64,000 nt of DNA from Nitrospinota bacterium (GCA_013349585.1 DUZG01000003.1:1-64000); one strand, 5' to 3'. Positions 49,790 through 60,063 are shown, numbered from the stretch's first letter. A program made the numbers and translations. Notes: generated by a model from the letters alone, not told the origin.

Positions 49790-50160
49790 TGGGGGCTCCT
49801 GAGAATTTGGCAACAGTTGAAAAAGCGGCAGCCGCTACGGTTCAGGAATTTATAGAAGACCTCGATAGAACCGCCATTGAGCCTGAAACTATTCTACCCA
49901 AACTTAAAATTCAATCAGTTGAAACTCCTCAAGTCACTGAAGCAGAAAAGACACCCATAGCCTAGCCAATAGCTGATGTAACAAAAATAGGAAATTATCA
50001 AATCCAGGTACTCCTTAAGAGATAAAACCGAAGCAGAACAACACAGGGAAGAACTGGCGAAAGGAGGGTTTGATGTGTTCTTGAAAAAGGCAATCAAAGA
50101 AAAAACTTTTAAAGGAAGCCCAGGAATAAATCTATTAAAAAACCTGGAGCAAAAACCCAA
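49790..50160 (+). pseudogene. SPOR-like domain coding remnant
   Basis: MGAPENLATVEKAAAATVQEFIEDLDRTAIEPETILPKLKIQSVETPQVTEAEKTPIA*PIADVTKIGNYQIQV, then a frame change into YSLRDKTEAEQHREELAKGGFDVFLKKAIKEK, a typical SPOR pattern. Confidence 0.55.
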
Positions 50161-50164
50161 ACCA

Positions 50165-51331
50165 ATGCGTTCAAATTCTAAAGAAGTAAAAAAATTTGTT
50201 CTTCTTATTGTTGTCCCAGCTTCCATTCTAGTTTTATTACTGGTTGCCAATCCCTTCACACCAAAACCCAAGATTGTCAACAAACCACCAGTCGTGTCTT
50301 TAACTCCTTCAGCACCGGCTGGCTCCAGTACCACAAAAGAGGAAGGTTGTTAACCCCACTAGCTCGTCCTGTTGAACCGGTTGTGCAAAAACCCGTGCCG
50401 TAAAAAATTCAAAAAGATGGGCCGGTAATGGAATCTGGAATGAAAGAGGTCCTTCTTTAAAAAGAGAACTCTCAGGTAGGATCAATCAAATCCACTCCAT
50501 AAATAACAAAACCTGTAGCTCGGATAGAATTAAAAGAAACTCCGGATTCGCCCCCTGCGGCAATAAGAATTATCCCCAATCCACCGGCGCAGAAAAATAA
50601 GAAAATCAAAGCTGCGAACAAACAGGAGCAGGTATCCAAACCTACTGTAAAAAAGAAAACCAAAAAAATTGCTGCTAAAAATATTAAAAACCAGCTAGAG
50701 AGCAGGTCGCGGATCTACCAAGAAAGCAAAAGAAATAAGGTTCCCAACCACACCAGAACCAAAAATTTATGCAAACAGCAATTATTACTTCAACAGAGCA
50801 ATATTTTTTCAGAAGTACAAATCTTGGAATAAGGCATAGTCAAATTACTCTAAAGCGGCTGCACTCAGCCCGGATAGAGCTTATATTTACAATAATATGG
50901 GGGTTATTTATAAAGAGTTAAAAAAATATGACAGGGCCATTGAAGAATTCCTGAGAGCTTTCTATCTTAACCCAAATTACGCAAAGCCCTATAATAATAT
51001 TGGCGTGGTATACTACGCGAAAGAAAATTTTTCCAGTCCTATTCGCAATTACCAGAAAGCCATAAAGATAGATCCTGAAAATTTGGAGGCGCTAAATAAT
51101 CTTGCAGTGGTTTTTAAAAAGCTAGGGCAATTAGAAAAGGTCAAAGCTATATTAAATCAGGCCTTGAAATTGGGCGTGATTCATGCAGGAACTCATTATA
51201 ATAGGGCAGTTTTATATGAAGAAATTGGCAACAAAAAGTCAGTCATTCACTTTTACCAAGAATTTTCGAAACTGGGTTCTACCAGCCACCCTTCGTTGGT
51301 TCAGGAAGTTAAAGAATATATAATTTTTTAA
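50165..51331 (+). pseudogene. Membrane-anchored TPR protein, disrupted
   Basis: N-terminal TM (MRSNSKEVKKFVLLIVVPASILVLLLVANPF), Lys/Pro-rich linker spread over other frames with stops, then intact TPRs at 50897-51331 (YIYNNMGVIYKELKKYDRAIEEFLRAFYLNPNYAKPYNNIGVVYY). Confidence 0.7.
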
Positions 51332-51375
51332 AATAAGCATTGGAATATTCGCAATTTTAATGTTGAGTGAGGGCA

Positions 51376-52014
51376 ATGTTTAAAAAAGCACTAAAGAAAA
51401 ATTTAATAGCAGGACTTCTGGTTACTGTTCCTGCTGCTTTGACATACATGATTTTATCATTTGTCATTACCCGTGTTGACAAGGCGATGGAGCCTGTCAT
51501 CGTTGGGGTTTTGGGGCCTCAGAATCTCAAACTAATGGATGAGTGGCATATTCCTGGTATGGGATTTTTATTCCTGGCTGTTTTTATTATTGCGGTAGGA
51601 TTTGTGGGAACCAATTTTATAGGGAAAAAAGTAGTTGCTCTGGGAGAGAAGGTTCTACATAACATTCCGGTCGTCCGTGTCATATATACCAGTATTAAAA
51701 AAGTTGTTGATACAGTTTCTTTGACAGAAACACCCACCTTCGAGAAGATGGTTCTTATTACTTATCCACGAGAACCCTTGAAAACTTTGGGAATTGTTTG
51801 TTGCAATACTCCGGAGGGAATCACTGAGGGTGAAAAAATGTTGAATGTTTTTGTGCCAACTTCGCCTAACCCAACCACAGGATTTCTTTTTATGTTACCT
51901 GAAAAGGAAACCCAGCCGCTTAAGATGTCTGTTGAGGAGGGCTTGAAAATGATTATTTCTTTTGGAATGACGCATCCAGATACTGGTGAAGAAATAACTT
52001 CTATTAAAAATTAA
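51376..52014 (+). CDS. DUF502 family membrane protein
   Basis: KKNLIAGLLVTVPAALTYMILSFVITRVD...MGFLFLAVFIIAVGFVGTNFIGKKVVALGEKVLHNIPVVRVIYTSIKKVVDTV. Start set at ATG 51376. Confidence 0.88.
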   Translation: MFKKALKKNLIAGLLVTVPAALTYMILSFVITRVDKAMEPVIVGVLGPQNLKLMDEWHIPGMGFLFLAVFIIAVGFVGTNFIGKKVVALGEKVLHNIPVVRVIYTSIKKVVDTVSLTETPTFEKMVLITYPREPLKTLGIVCCNTPEGITEGEKMLNVFVPTSPNPTTGFLFMLPEKETQPLKMSVEEGLKMIISFGMTHPDTGEEITSIKN

Positions 52015-52026
52015 TTCAGCCGTTCT

Positions 52027-52662
52027 TTATTTTTTGTCCTCGCTTTTCATCATTTTGTCATCTTTTATTTTTTTTCCCGCAAGGGTTTCGCTAATTCGTT
52101 TGGCGACTTTTACATCTAGTTTGCTGAGCACCTTGCCCGCGATCTTACTTTTCATTCCTGCTACGATTCTGAGAGCCAGATCGTCATCAATTGCTTCAAT
52201 AAGACTAGCGGCCTCTTCAGGTTTCATACTGGAATAAACTTTGATTAAGGACTCCACATTATTCTTTATTTTCTCATCCTGAATTTCGAGTTGTTGTTTT
52301 GATTCTGATATCCCTTTTTCAATTTTATCGAGATCCTTGCTGACCTTGGCTTCAATGGCTTTTATCCTGAGTTCCTTTATGCGTAATTCTTCTTCCCGGC
52401 GTTTAAGCTCACGATTTTTCTTTTCAATCGTTTCAATCATTCGAAATGTTTCAGGGTTTACAGCGGGAACCTTGGTAGGAAGTTCCACCTTTTTTTCTTC
52501 TTCTAATATAGGCTCGTCTGTGGTGTTTCGTTTTTCTTCTGTTTTCCCGTCAAGCATTTTGACCTGAGCGTAGGCAATACCTTCCTGCTGAGAATCGAAG
52601 GCATTTCCGACAAGAAAAGCAATGGCTGTTGCTGTGAAAATGAATAAAATTTTAATTTTCAT
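52027..52662 (-). CDS. MotE-like/MgtE N-domain flagellar-associated protein
   Basis: N-terminal signal/TM, coiled coil, then VYSSMKPEEAASLIEAIDDDLALRIVAGMKSKIAGKVLSKLDVKVAKRISETLAG; directly after fliJ. Start at ATG 52662. Confidence 0.78.
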   Translation of the reverse strand: MKIKILFIFTATAIAFLVGNAFDSQQEGIAYAQVKMLDGKTEEKRNTTDEPILEEEKKVELPTKVPAVNPETFRMIETIEKKNRELKRREEELRIKELRIKAIEAKVSKDLDKIEKGISESKQQLEIQDEKIKNNVESLIKVYSSMKPEEAASLIEAIDDDLALRIVAGMKSKIAGKVLSKLDVKVAKRISETLAGKKIKDDKMMKSEDKK

Positions 52663-52663
52663 A

Positions 52664-53101
52664 TTAGATTCCTTTTCTTCCCCACAAATTTGACGCATTT
52701 TCATCTTGAATGGCGAGGTCCTTTTTTGCTCTGAGTTCTCTTTCTTTTAATATGTTTCGGTCCTTCAATATTTCCAGAGTTTTCCGGTTGCGCATTGCTT
52801 CAACAACTTCTGCGCGTTTTACTTCTAGCTTGAGGGTGATTTCCGAAATAATCTTATCCTGTCGGGTTTTATGAACCTGAGTTCCTCGGAAAAAATTATC
52901 ATAAAGAATCATTGTATTGACATCAACGTCTTGTCGTTTTTTCTGGTTTAACTCATCTTTTATATTCTCGGTAAATTCCCGCATGAAGTGTTGACTGTCC
53001 TTCTGCTTTTGTATCATGGCATTGATCTGTCCCATATCTCTTTGCAGTAGATCTTCTTTGTTTTTATTCATTCTGAGAATAGTTTCAAATCGAAAACTCA
53101 A
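52664..53101 (-). CDS. fliJ: Flagellar export protein FliJ
   Basis: 145 aa coiled-coil protein starting FRFETILRMNKNKEDLLQRDMGQ, immediately after fliI. Confidence 0.82.
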   Translation of the reverse strand: MSFRFETILRMNKNKEDLLQRDMGQINAMIQKQKDSQHFMREFTENIKDELNQKKRQDVDVNTMILYDNFFRGTQVHKTRQDKIISEITLKLEVKRAEVVEAMRNRKTLEILKDRNILKERELRAKKDLAIQDENASNLWGRKGI

Positions 53102-53103
53102 TT

Positions 53104-54423
53104 TTAAGCCTCCATAATTCTTTTTAACTCATCCAGGCTTGCCCGCCAATCAAAATTCTCAAACATTCCTTGTCTGAGAAACGGAATCATTTGATCATAT
53201 TTTTGGATGGCCATGTCAATTTTAGGGTTGCTGCCTTTAGTGTACGCGCCAATATTAATTAGGTCTTCAGCCGATTTATAGGTCGCAAGAAAATCCTTAA
53301 ATTTCATAGAGAATTCCTGATGCTCTTTGGTCACTACATCAATCATCAAACGGCTTACACTATTGAGTATGTCAATCGCGGGATAGTGATTGTGGGCTGC
53401 CAATTCCCGTGTCAAAACAATGTGCCCATCGAGAATAGCACGAACTGCATCAGAAATTGGTTCACTCAAATCATCTCCTTCGACTAGAACGGTATAGAGT
53501 CCGGTAATAGATCCTTCGCTGGATGAAGTTCCGGCACGTTCCAAAAGTTTTGGTAGCATAGCAAAAACCGAAGGTGTAAAACCGCGGGTAGTTGGTGGTT
53601 CCCCTACTGAAAGACCAATTTCTCTTTGTGCCAGAGCGAAGCGAGTAACAGAATCCATCATCAACATCACATCCTGGCCTTGATCCCTGAAATATTCTGC
53701 AATGGTAGTTGCAATGAATGCTCCGCGCAACCTTACCAGAGGCGGCTGATCCGAAGCAGCCGCAATTATGATGGAACGTTTCAGTCCTTCTTCACCAAGG
53801 TTCTCATCGATGAATTCTTTTACTTCCCTGCCTCTTTCTCCGATCAATGCGATTACATTAATGTCAGCACTGGTATTTCTAGCGATCATTCCCATCAAAA
53901 CAGATTTTCCTACGCCAGTTCCTGCTAAAATTCCTACCCGCTGACCCTTGGCAAAAGAAAGAAGACCGTTGATAGATTTAATTCCAACATCCAGAGGTTC
54001 TTTCAATCGTTTTCTTTCTAAGGGGTTAATCGGCGTACCCATCAAGGGATATTCTGTAGTGGTAGGAATTGGACCTTTGCCATCAATAGGCAGTCCATTG
54101 CCATCAATAATTCTGCCAAGAAGAGCATCACCGACTTTAAAAGTAGGGTACTCCTCGACCGCTTCGATAACGCTACCGGGTTCAATGCCAATTATTTCTC
54201 CTAGTGGCATGAGTAAAATGCTTTTATCTCGAAATCCTACAACCTGAGCCTGAATAGACGGTCGTTTACTAGGGTAAATGGTGCAGATACTTCCAACGGA
54301 AGCAGCTGGGCCATCTCCTTCGAGAATAAGACCAATAATACGATTGACGCGCCCAGTTTTTTTTACGAAGTCTGTTTTCTCTATAAAGGAGGTGTATTTT
54401 TTTAAATCAATAGTTGCTTCCAT
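53104..54423 (-). CDS. fliI: Flagellar type III export ATPase FliI
   Basis: 439 aa; GILAGTGVGKSVLMGMIARN, ALIGERGREVKEFI, DSVTRFALAQREIGLSVGEPPTTRGFTPSVFAMLPKLLERAG. Confidence 0.97.
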   Translation of the reverse strand: MEATIDLKKYTSFIEKTDFVKKTGRVNRIIGLILEGDGPAASVGSICTIYPSKRPSIQAQVVGFRDKSILLMPLGEIIGIEPGSVIEAVEEYPTFKVGDALLGRIIDGNGLPIDGKGPIPTTTEYPLMGTPINPLERKRLKEPLDVGIKSINGLLSFAKGQRVGILAGTGVGKSVLMGMIARNTSADINVIALIGERGREVKEFIDENLGEEGLKRSIIIAAASDQPPLVRLRGAFIATTIAEYFRDQGQDVMLMMDSVTRFALAQREIGLSVGEPPTTRGFTPSVFAMLPKLLERAGTSSSEGSITGLYTVLVEGDDLSEPISDAVRAILDGHIVLTRELAAHNHYPAIDILNSVSRLMIDVVTKEHQEFSMKFKDFLATYKSAEDLINIGAYTKGSNPKIDMAIQKYDQMIPFLRQGMFENFDWRASLDELKRIMEA

Positions 54424-54428
54424 TTTTA

Positions 54429-55415
54429 TTAATCCTGACTTTCTATAGAATCTGTGTCGTTGCTGTCTGATTCTTCTTCCGGTGATTGCTGATCGTTCTG
54501 TATCTCCGGTTCTTCAATTGCGGATTCTTCATCAACTGCTGGTATTTCAATAACCGAAGCCTCGGAAGCCGCAATCAATTTATCCGGTTGTGCTGGGGCA
54601 AGTTTAAGAATGCGGTCAATCTGTTCTTCCAACTTTTCTATTCGCGCATCGATCACACCAAAATTAGTTTCGACAACACAACCGCCACGTTCGATTCCTG
54701 AATGTGCGGCAAAGGTGATATTTTTTATTTCACTGAACATATGGTGCAATTCAGGCCGAAAACTTTCTGCGTATTTCTTGTCGGTGGGATGGATTTTTAT
54801 AACCATGGACTCCCGATCCAAAACAGACTGAACTGCCAGCCGAATCATATCTTGAACGGCATCCTCGCGTGTAGAAAAATCAAAATGAATGACTTTCTTG
54901 GTAAGGGAAATGACCATCTCAATCATTTCCCTTTCAACCTTGTCATACATCTCTTTTCGGAATCCTGACAGTTCTTCAACTAATTGCTGGGTGGTTTCCA
55001 AAACAGTGCTGAACTCTTCTTTGGCGGCTTCTTTTCCTTTATTAAAGCCTCCTTCGAAACCTGTATCGTATCCTTGTTTTCTGGCATTTGATTTGATCTC
55101 ACCGACCTGCTGTTTCGCCTTGTCGATAGCATCTTTAAGTAGTTGCATCACACTTACTTTTGCTTTGTCTACATTTCCCTGGTCGAAGTTTCGGGCTTTC
55201 TCAGAATCGTATGTAAAGTCTCGACGAATGGATGGGTTTTGGATCGTCAATTCATCGAATTGAAAGGAACGCTCCTCTGAAACCGCAACGGTTTCCTTTG
55301 CATCTTTTGGCTGCAGGTCACTGGCTATAAATTGTTCGCGTATATCAGACAAGAGCTTCACCTTGATCCATAACAATAGCTCCCGAATCTTCAAGATGCT
55401 TGCAGATGGAAACAA
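54429..55415 (-). CDS. fliH: Flagellar assembly protein FliH
   Basis: FliH-like (GYDTGFEGGFNKGKEAAKEEF; VERGGCVVETNFGVIDARIEKLEEQ-type C-terminus). ORF overlaps fliG by about 70 bp; a GTG/TTG start near 55363 is likelier. Confidence 0.85.
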   Translation of the reverse strand: MFPSASILKIRELLLWIKVKLLSDIREQFIASDLQPKDAKETVAVSEERSFQFDELTIQNPSIRRDFTYDSEKARNFDQGNVDKAKVSVMQLLKDAIDKAKQQVGEIKSNARKQGYDTGFEGGFNKGKEAAKEEFSTVLETTQQLVEELSGFRKEMYDKVEREMIEMVISLTKKVIHFDFSTREDAVQDMIRLAVQSVLDRESMVIKIHPTDKKYAESFRPELHHMFSEIKNITFAAHSGIERGGCVVETNFGVIDARIEKLEEQIDRILKLAPAQPDKLIAASEASVIEIPAVDEESAIEEPEIQNDQQSPEEESDSNDTDSIESQD

Positions 55416-56349
55416 TTTTCTGTTGTGCTTTTTCTACCGCGCTTATCTTAGTTGGGCCAAGTAATTCGAGGTCCTCCTGCAACATACTTGCAGCACCATC
55501 AGACATATTGGAAAGTATTTTAATTTTCAACTCATCAGACGCAGTTTTAAGAGCAATCAACAGATCTTCACTACTGACATCCCTCAAAACAAGCCGGATG
55601 CCTTCATCTTCAACTCTCTTCAGATCCTCAAATGTAAACCTCAGTTCACGAATTTCATTTGCCATATCGGGATAGATCTCTTCCATGGAAGAGAGGATCA
55701 TGGATTCTGTGGTTCTATCCATTGCCTCCATCAACCTGGCGGCAACTGTTTTTCCGCCCAACTTATTTCCAGAAATGGTTCCGTAATATTGAAACTCCAT
55801 TTGCAGGACATCATCCAGCTCTCTTAGCACCTGAGGGGAGACTCTTTCCAGAGTAGCCAATCGGTGGACAATTTCCATGCGTTTATTTTCAGATATTTTT
55901 TTTACAGTCTGGCTGGCCACGTCCGGCTCCAAATGCGCTAGGATAATTGCTGCCGTTTGTGGATGCTCATTTTCAATGAAACTGGCGATAACTTCAGGTT
56001 CAAGAAGGCGAATCGTTTCCAGGCCACCCCCTATTTTTTCACCCGGAGAAGTTATATTGTCCAATATTTCTGTCGCCTTGTCAGGGGTCAATGCCTTATT
56101 TAAACTAGACTTAAGGAAATCCGTTCCAGCTTTTGCAAGCCCTGATGCCCCCGATTCCAATAGGTTATAAAAATCTTTATTGACCGAGTCCATTACCTTA
56201 TGGTCAATATTGCCTAGAGATGACATGTAATTACCGATGGTTTGAATTTCCAGCTCATCCATATTTGCTAGAACCTGATCGGCTTTTTCTTCTCCAAGGT
56301 TCATCAATAGTATAGCGGCTTTTTCTGCACCTAAAAATTTTCTAATCAT
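55345..56349 (-). CDS. fliG: Flagellar motor switch protein FliG
   Basis: MIRKFLGAEKAAILLMNLGEEKADQVL; SFIENEHPQTAAIILAHL; VLRDVSSEDLLIALKTASDELKIKILSNMSDGAASMLQEDLELLGP. Start set at 56349. Confidence 0.96.
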   Translation of the reverse strand: MIRKFLGAEKAAILLMNLGEEKADQVLANMDELEIQTIGNYMSSLGNIDHKVMDSVNKDFYNLLESGASGLAKAGTDFLKSSLNKALTPDKATEILDNITSPGEKIGGGLETIRLLEPEVIASFIENEHPQTAAIILAHLEPDVASQTVKKISENKRMEIVHRLATLERVSPQVLRELDDVLQMEFQYYGTISGNKLGGKTVAARLMEAMDRTTESMILSSMEEIYPDMANEIRELRFTFEDLKRVEDEGIRLVLRDVSSEDLLIALKTASDELKIKILSNMSDGAASMLQEDLELLGPTKISAVEKAQQKIVSICKHLEDSGAIVMDQGEALV

Positions 56350-56372
56350 AATTCTCCAAGCCTCAATTATTA

Positions 56373-57962
56373 TTAAGCAGCAGGTTCTTTTTCTCGAATC
56401 CATTTTCTGATAACACCCGCTGTGTATTTTGGATCATTGGTAACAAACTCATTTACCGAGTCTCTGATATTAGCTGCTTCAGTGGCCATTTCAGTGAGCT
56501 TTCTTTTCTCTTCACCCACTGCGTCAATGTCAGCTGCTTCCAACTGATCAGTTTCGGGGATGACTTCAACCGTTGTTGTCATCCAGGTTATGATTGGTCG
56601 GATGACTCGGGTAAAGAACATGATGAGAAAAATTAATCCCACCAGCAGTTTGCCACCTTCCATTGCCAGATCAATCTGCTCTGCGCGTTCGATTGCTGCT
56701 TTTTCTTTATCCAGTTGAGAATGATCAAATTGAATATTCTCAACTTGAACAACATCGCCGCGCTCTGCATCATAACCTACAGCTGATTTAACCATTTGCA
56801 GATACTTTTCCATTTCTTCCGGAGTACGGGCTTGATACTCAGCCGGGTCGCCTGCCATTATTCCATCAATCATCACGGCGACACTTAGTTTAGTAACTTC
56901 TCCGACGGGTTTAGAAACCCTTCGAACTACTTTGTTGATTTCGTAATTAAAAACTGCGTTAGATTTGTTTCTCTGTGCCGCTTGACCGATTCCGCTCGCT
57001 GCATCCTCTCCAGATGGAACAAGAGCTTGGACTCCAGGAATACCTCCTGGAGGGATAGCACCTATAGAGTTTTCTGAAATTTGGTTTTCGCTTCGTACCA
57101 CCTGAGAATCTGGATCGAAAGTTTCTTCGGTTCGTTCGACCTGTTCAAAATCCAGATCCGTGGATATCTTGGCGATCACTTTTCCAGCGCCTAAAGCTTC
57201 TTCCAACATTTTTATAACCTTTACCTGCAATTCTTTTTGCACACGTAGTTTATGTTTGAAATTGGAAGAGGACATCATGGCCCCTTTTGAGGGCTCTTTG
57301 CCGCCGGACAAAAGGTTTCCTTTCACGTCAACGATGACCACATTGGATGCTTCGATGCTACCCACACTGGCGGAAACCAAATGCACAATTCCCTGTATCT
57401 GCCCTTCTGAAAGGGAATTGCCAGACTTAAGTTTCAATGTGATAGAGGCTTTACCTTTTGGTTTCTCCTTTCGGAAAAGATTGTCTTTAGGAATTACAAG
57501 ATGAACCCTTACCTGGGCAACAGCATTCAAAGTTTTGATTGTGCGTGTCAACTCACCTTGAAGAGCGCGTTGAAAATTTAGTTTCTGAATAAAATCTGTC
57601 ATTCCCAGAGGAGTGTCCTCAAACATTTCCAGTCCAACTTCAGAGCCTTCAGGCAACCCTTCACCAGCAAGTTGCAAGCGGGTTTCGTGAATCAGGTCCG
57701 AAGCTACACGAATGGTACGTCCACCATTTGATATCTCATAAGGAACTTTCTGACTTTTCAATTTCTCTACAATTGCTCCTGCATCTTGCTGTGAAAGATT
57801 CGCATACAAAAGCTGAAAATCGGGCGCCTTCAGCCATAAAGACATCACAAGCAGGGATGCTAGAGCTAGAGCTACTAAAGAAAGTGCTGCAACCTTTTTG
57901 CCTTGAGAAAGTTCGTTAAATCGTTCGCCGAGTTGTCCTAAAAAATCTTGAAAGTTATCCAT
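56373..57962 (-). CDS. fliF: Flagellar MS-ring protein FliF
   Basis: 529 aa; LYANLSQQDAGAIVEKLKSQKVPYEISNGGRTIRV; FQRALQGELTRTIKTLNAVAQVRVHLVIPK; two terminal TM segments. Confidence 0.97.
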   Translation of the reverse strand: MDNFQDFLGQLGERFNELSQGKKVAALSLVALALASLLVMSLWLKAPDFQLLYANLSQQDAGAIVEKLKSQKVPYEISNGGRTIRVASDLIHETRLQLAGEGLPEGSEVGLEMFEDTPLGMTDFIQKLNFQRALQGELTRTIKTLNAVAQVRVHLVIPKDNLFRKEKPKGKASITLKLKSGNSLSEGQIQGIVHLVSASVGSIEASNVVIVDVKGNLLSGGKEPSKGAMMSSSNFKHKLRVQKELQVKVIKMLEEALGAGKVIAKISTDLDFEQVERTEETFDPDSQVVRSENQISENSIGAIPPGGIPGVQALVPSGEDAASGIGQAAQRNKSNAVFNYEINKVVRRVSKPVGEVTKLSVAVMIDGIMAGDPAEYQARTPEEMEKYLQMVKSAVGYDAERGDVVQVENIQFDHSQLDKEKAAIERAEQIDLAMEGGKLLVGLIFLIMFFTRVIRPIITWMTTTVEVIPETDQLEAADIDAVGEEKRKLTEMATEAANIRDSVNEFVTNDPKYTAGVIRKWIREKEPAA

Positions 57963-57998
57963 GGGAATTTAATTTTTATAGTTTATATTAATTTTTTA

Positions 57999-58436
57999 TT
58001 ATCTACCCAGGTCAATGGCTCTTGTTGCCATTGCCTTGGACGCGTTGATTGCCGTCACATTTGCCTCAAAAGATCTTTGCGTGGTTACCATATTTACCAT
58101 TTCCTTCATTGGATCTACATTTGGCATGGCCACATAACCCAGATCATTCGCATCCGGGTGTTTTGGATTATAAACTAGACGTGGTTCTGTCTGATCTTCT
58201 ACCACTTCCGTAATTTGTGGTTTTGTTAGTCGATCCCCTAGCTGGTTTTTAAAGATACTGCCGAATTCACTTTCCATAGGAACCGCGGTCACCAATATAT
58301 CTTTCCTGCGATAAGGGCCACCTTCTGGAGTTCGGGTAGTTTCGAGATTAGCAAGATTACTGGAAATCGCTTCCATGCGTTTTCTTTGCACATTCAATCC
58401 CGATGAACTAATTTTCATGTTGGTGAGAAAATCCAT
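57999..58436 (-). CDS. flgC: Flagellar basal-body rod protein FlgC
   Basis: 145 aa; ISSSGLNVQRKRMEAISSNLANLETTRTPEGGPYRRKDILV...YVAMPNVDPMKEMVNMVTTQRSFEANVTAINASKAM; RBS GGAAGGGCGGGATAATG. Confidence 0.96.
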   Translation of the reverse strand: MDFLTNMKISSSGLNVQRKRMEAISSNLANLETTRTPEGGPYRRKDILVTAVPMESEFGSIFKNQLGDRLTKPQITEVVEDQTEPRLVYNPKHPDANDLGYVAMPNVDPMKEMVNMVTTQRSFEANVTAINASKAMATRAIDLGR

Positions 58437-58512
58437 TATCCCGCCCTTCCTTGAAAAGTTAAACTTCAGTTATTAATAAAACCCATAATTTGAGGAGGTT
58501 TGGTATTAATTT

Positions 58513-58528
58513 AGCAAGTTCCATACCA
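58513..58528 (-). promoter_or_regulatory. Sigma-54-type promoter upstream of flgC operon
   Basis: Minus strand TGGTATGGAACTTGCT matches TGGCACG-N4-TTGCW with correct GG/GC spacing (-24/-12), about 77 nt upstream of the flgC ATG. Confidence 0.78.
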
Positions 58529-58689
58529 TTACTGAAATAGCTTGGCTGGGCAGGGGGGATTCAGAGAAGATCTTTTATCTATATAGGTTTACGATTATGG
58601 TCGGGGAAGATGAGAGTAGCGAGAAATGAAGCATAGGGAAGCAATCCCGTCATATTTTTGGCTTTCAGAGGAGGTTCTGCCTTCTCTTT

Positions 58690-60063
58690 CTATAAAGAAT
58701 CGGCGCTGTTGTATTCATTTAGTTTATTACGGAGTGTGCGGATGCTGATGCCCAGGGAATCGGCGGCTTTTGTTTTGTTACCGTTGACTTCTTCTAGAGT
58801 CTGCATGATGAGTTCTTTTTCCATTTCATAGATGGTTCCTGACATACGCGGAGCCTCTTTTTCATTTCGGTGTAGTTCCTCATCGAAGAACAAGTGTGAT
58901 GGCAGCATCGTATCGCCTTGGCACATCAGACATGACCGTTCTACAATATTCCCCAACTCGCGAATATTCCCCGGCCAGCGATATTTTTTGAGGAGAATCA
59001 GTGTTGCAGAATCTACCGTTATAGGTGATTTGCCATTCTCCTGACAAAATTGAGTGATAAAGTTTTCGACGAGAACGGGGATGTCATCTATTCTCTCTCG
59101 TAATGGAATGAGATTGATCGGTACTACGTTCAATCTATAATAAAGGTCTTCACGAAACTCTTGATCCTGAATACGTTTTCGTATGTCTCGATTGCTGGTA
59201 GCGATCACCCGCACATCTACGGGGATAGGTGCCCGACCGCCAATTTTATCGACTTCATGTTCCTGCAAAACTCGTAGTAGTTTGGCCTGTAACGGAGGAG
59301 ACATTTCCGTAACCTCATCGAGGAGCAATGAACTGTGGTTGGCCAGTTCAAATTTCCCTTCTTTACTTTCAGTGGCTCCGGTAAAGGATCCTTTTTCATG
59401 GCCAAACAATTCTGATTCGAGTAAACCCTCGGGTAGGGCGGCACAGTTGACCGCCATAAAAGGTTTTTCGGAACGTGGACTGCACTGGTGTATATAACGC
59501 GCGAATAATTCTTTTCCTGTTCCTGTTTCGCCCATAATGAGAACAGTGGACTTGCTGTAGGAAACGTTTTCGGCAAATTGTAGAAGTTTTTTCATCTCTT
59601 CATTCTGCGTAACAATTCTTTTCATATCCCCTAACGATTCCATTTGTGTTGTCGGCCGAAGGGCAGGGGGGATAAAACTTCCAGGATCGAGAAACGCACG
59701 CTTAACTGTAGATACCAATACGTCGGCCGAAAACCCGGAACCTTTTATTAAATAATCAAACGCGCCTTCTTTCATGGCCTCAACAGCATTGTCTATGGTC
59801 CCATATGCCGTCATCATCACCACCTGAGTTTTCGGTGACCTTTCCTTAACCGCACGTAACAATTCGAGTCCATTCAATTTTGGCATGCGAACATCGGTGA
59901 GAATCAGGTCAAAATCATTATCTTCCATTTTGTCTAATGCTTGCTTTCCATCTTCGGCACAGGTGAGCTGGAATTTTTCCCTTTTCAGGGTGGTCTCCAG
60001 GGCCACTCGCATTTCTGATTCGTCATCGACGATTAGAATTTTTTTTGATTCATTATTTTTCAT
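58690..60063 (-). CDS. Sigma-54-dependent NtrC-family response regulator (FlrC/FleR-like)
   Basis: Receiver domain (ILIVDDESEMRVALETTL, DLILTDVRMPKLNGLELL), AAA+ (GETGTGKELFARYIH, GSFTGATESKEGKFELA), Fis-type HTH (NGNKTKAADSLGISIRTLRNKL). Start chosen at 60063. Confidence 0.95.
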   Translation of the reverse strand: MKNNESKKILIVDDESEMRVALETTLKREKFQLTCAEDGKQALDKMEDNDFDLILTDVRMPKLNGLELLRAVKERSPKTQVVMMTAYGTIDNAVEAMKEGAFDYLIKGSGFSADVLVSTVKRAFLDPGSFIPPALRPTTQMESLGDMKRIVTQNEEMKKLLQFAENVSYSKSTVLIMGETGTGKELFARYIHQCSPRSEKPFMAVNCAALPEGLLESELFGHEKGSFTGATESKEGKFELANHSSLLLDEVTEMSPPLQAKLLRVLQEHEVDKIGGRAPIPVDVRVIATSNRDIRKRIQDQEFREDLYYRLNVVPINLIPLRERIDDIPVLVENFITQFCQENGKSPITVDSATLILLKKYRWPGNIRELGNIVERSCLMCQGDTMLPSHLFFDEELHRNEKEAPRMSGTIYEMEKELIMQTLEEVNGNKTKAADSLGISIRTLRNKLNEYNSADSL

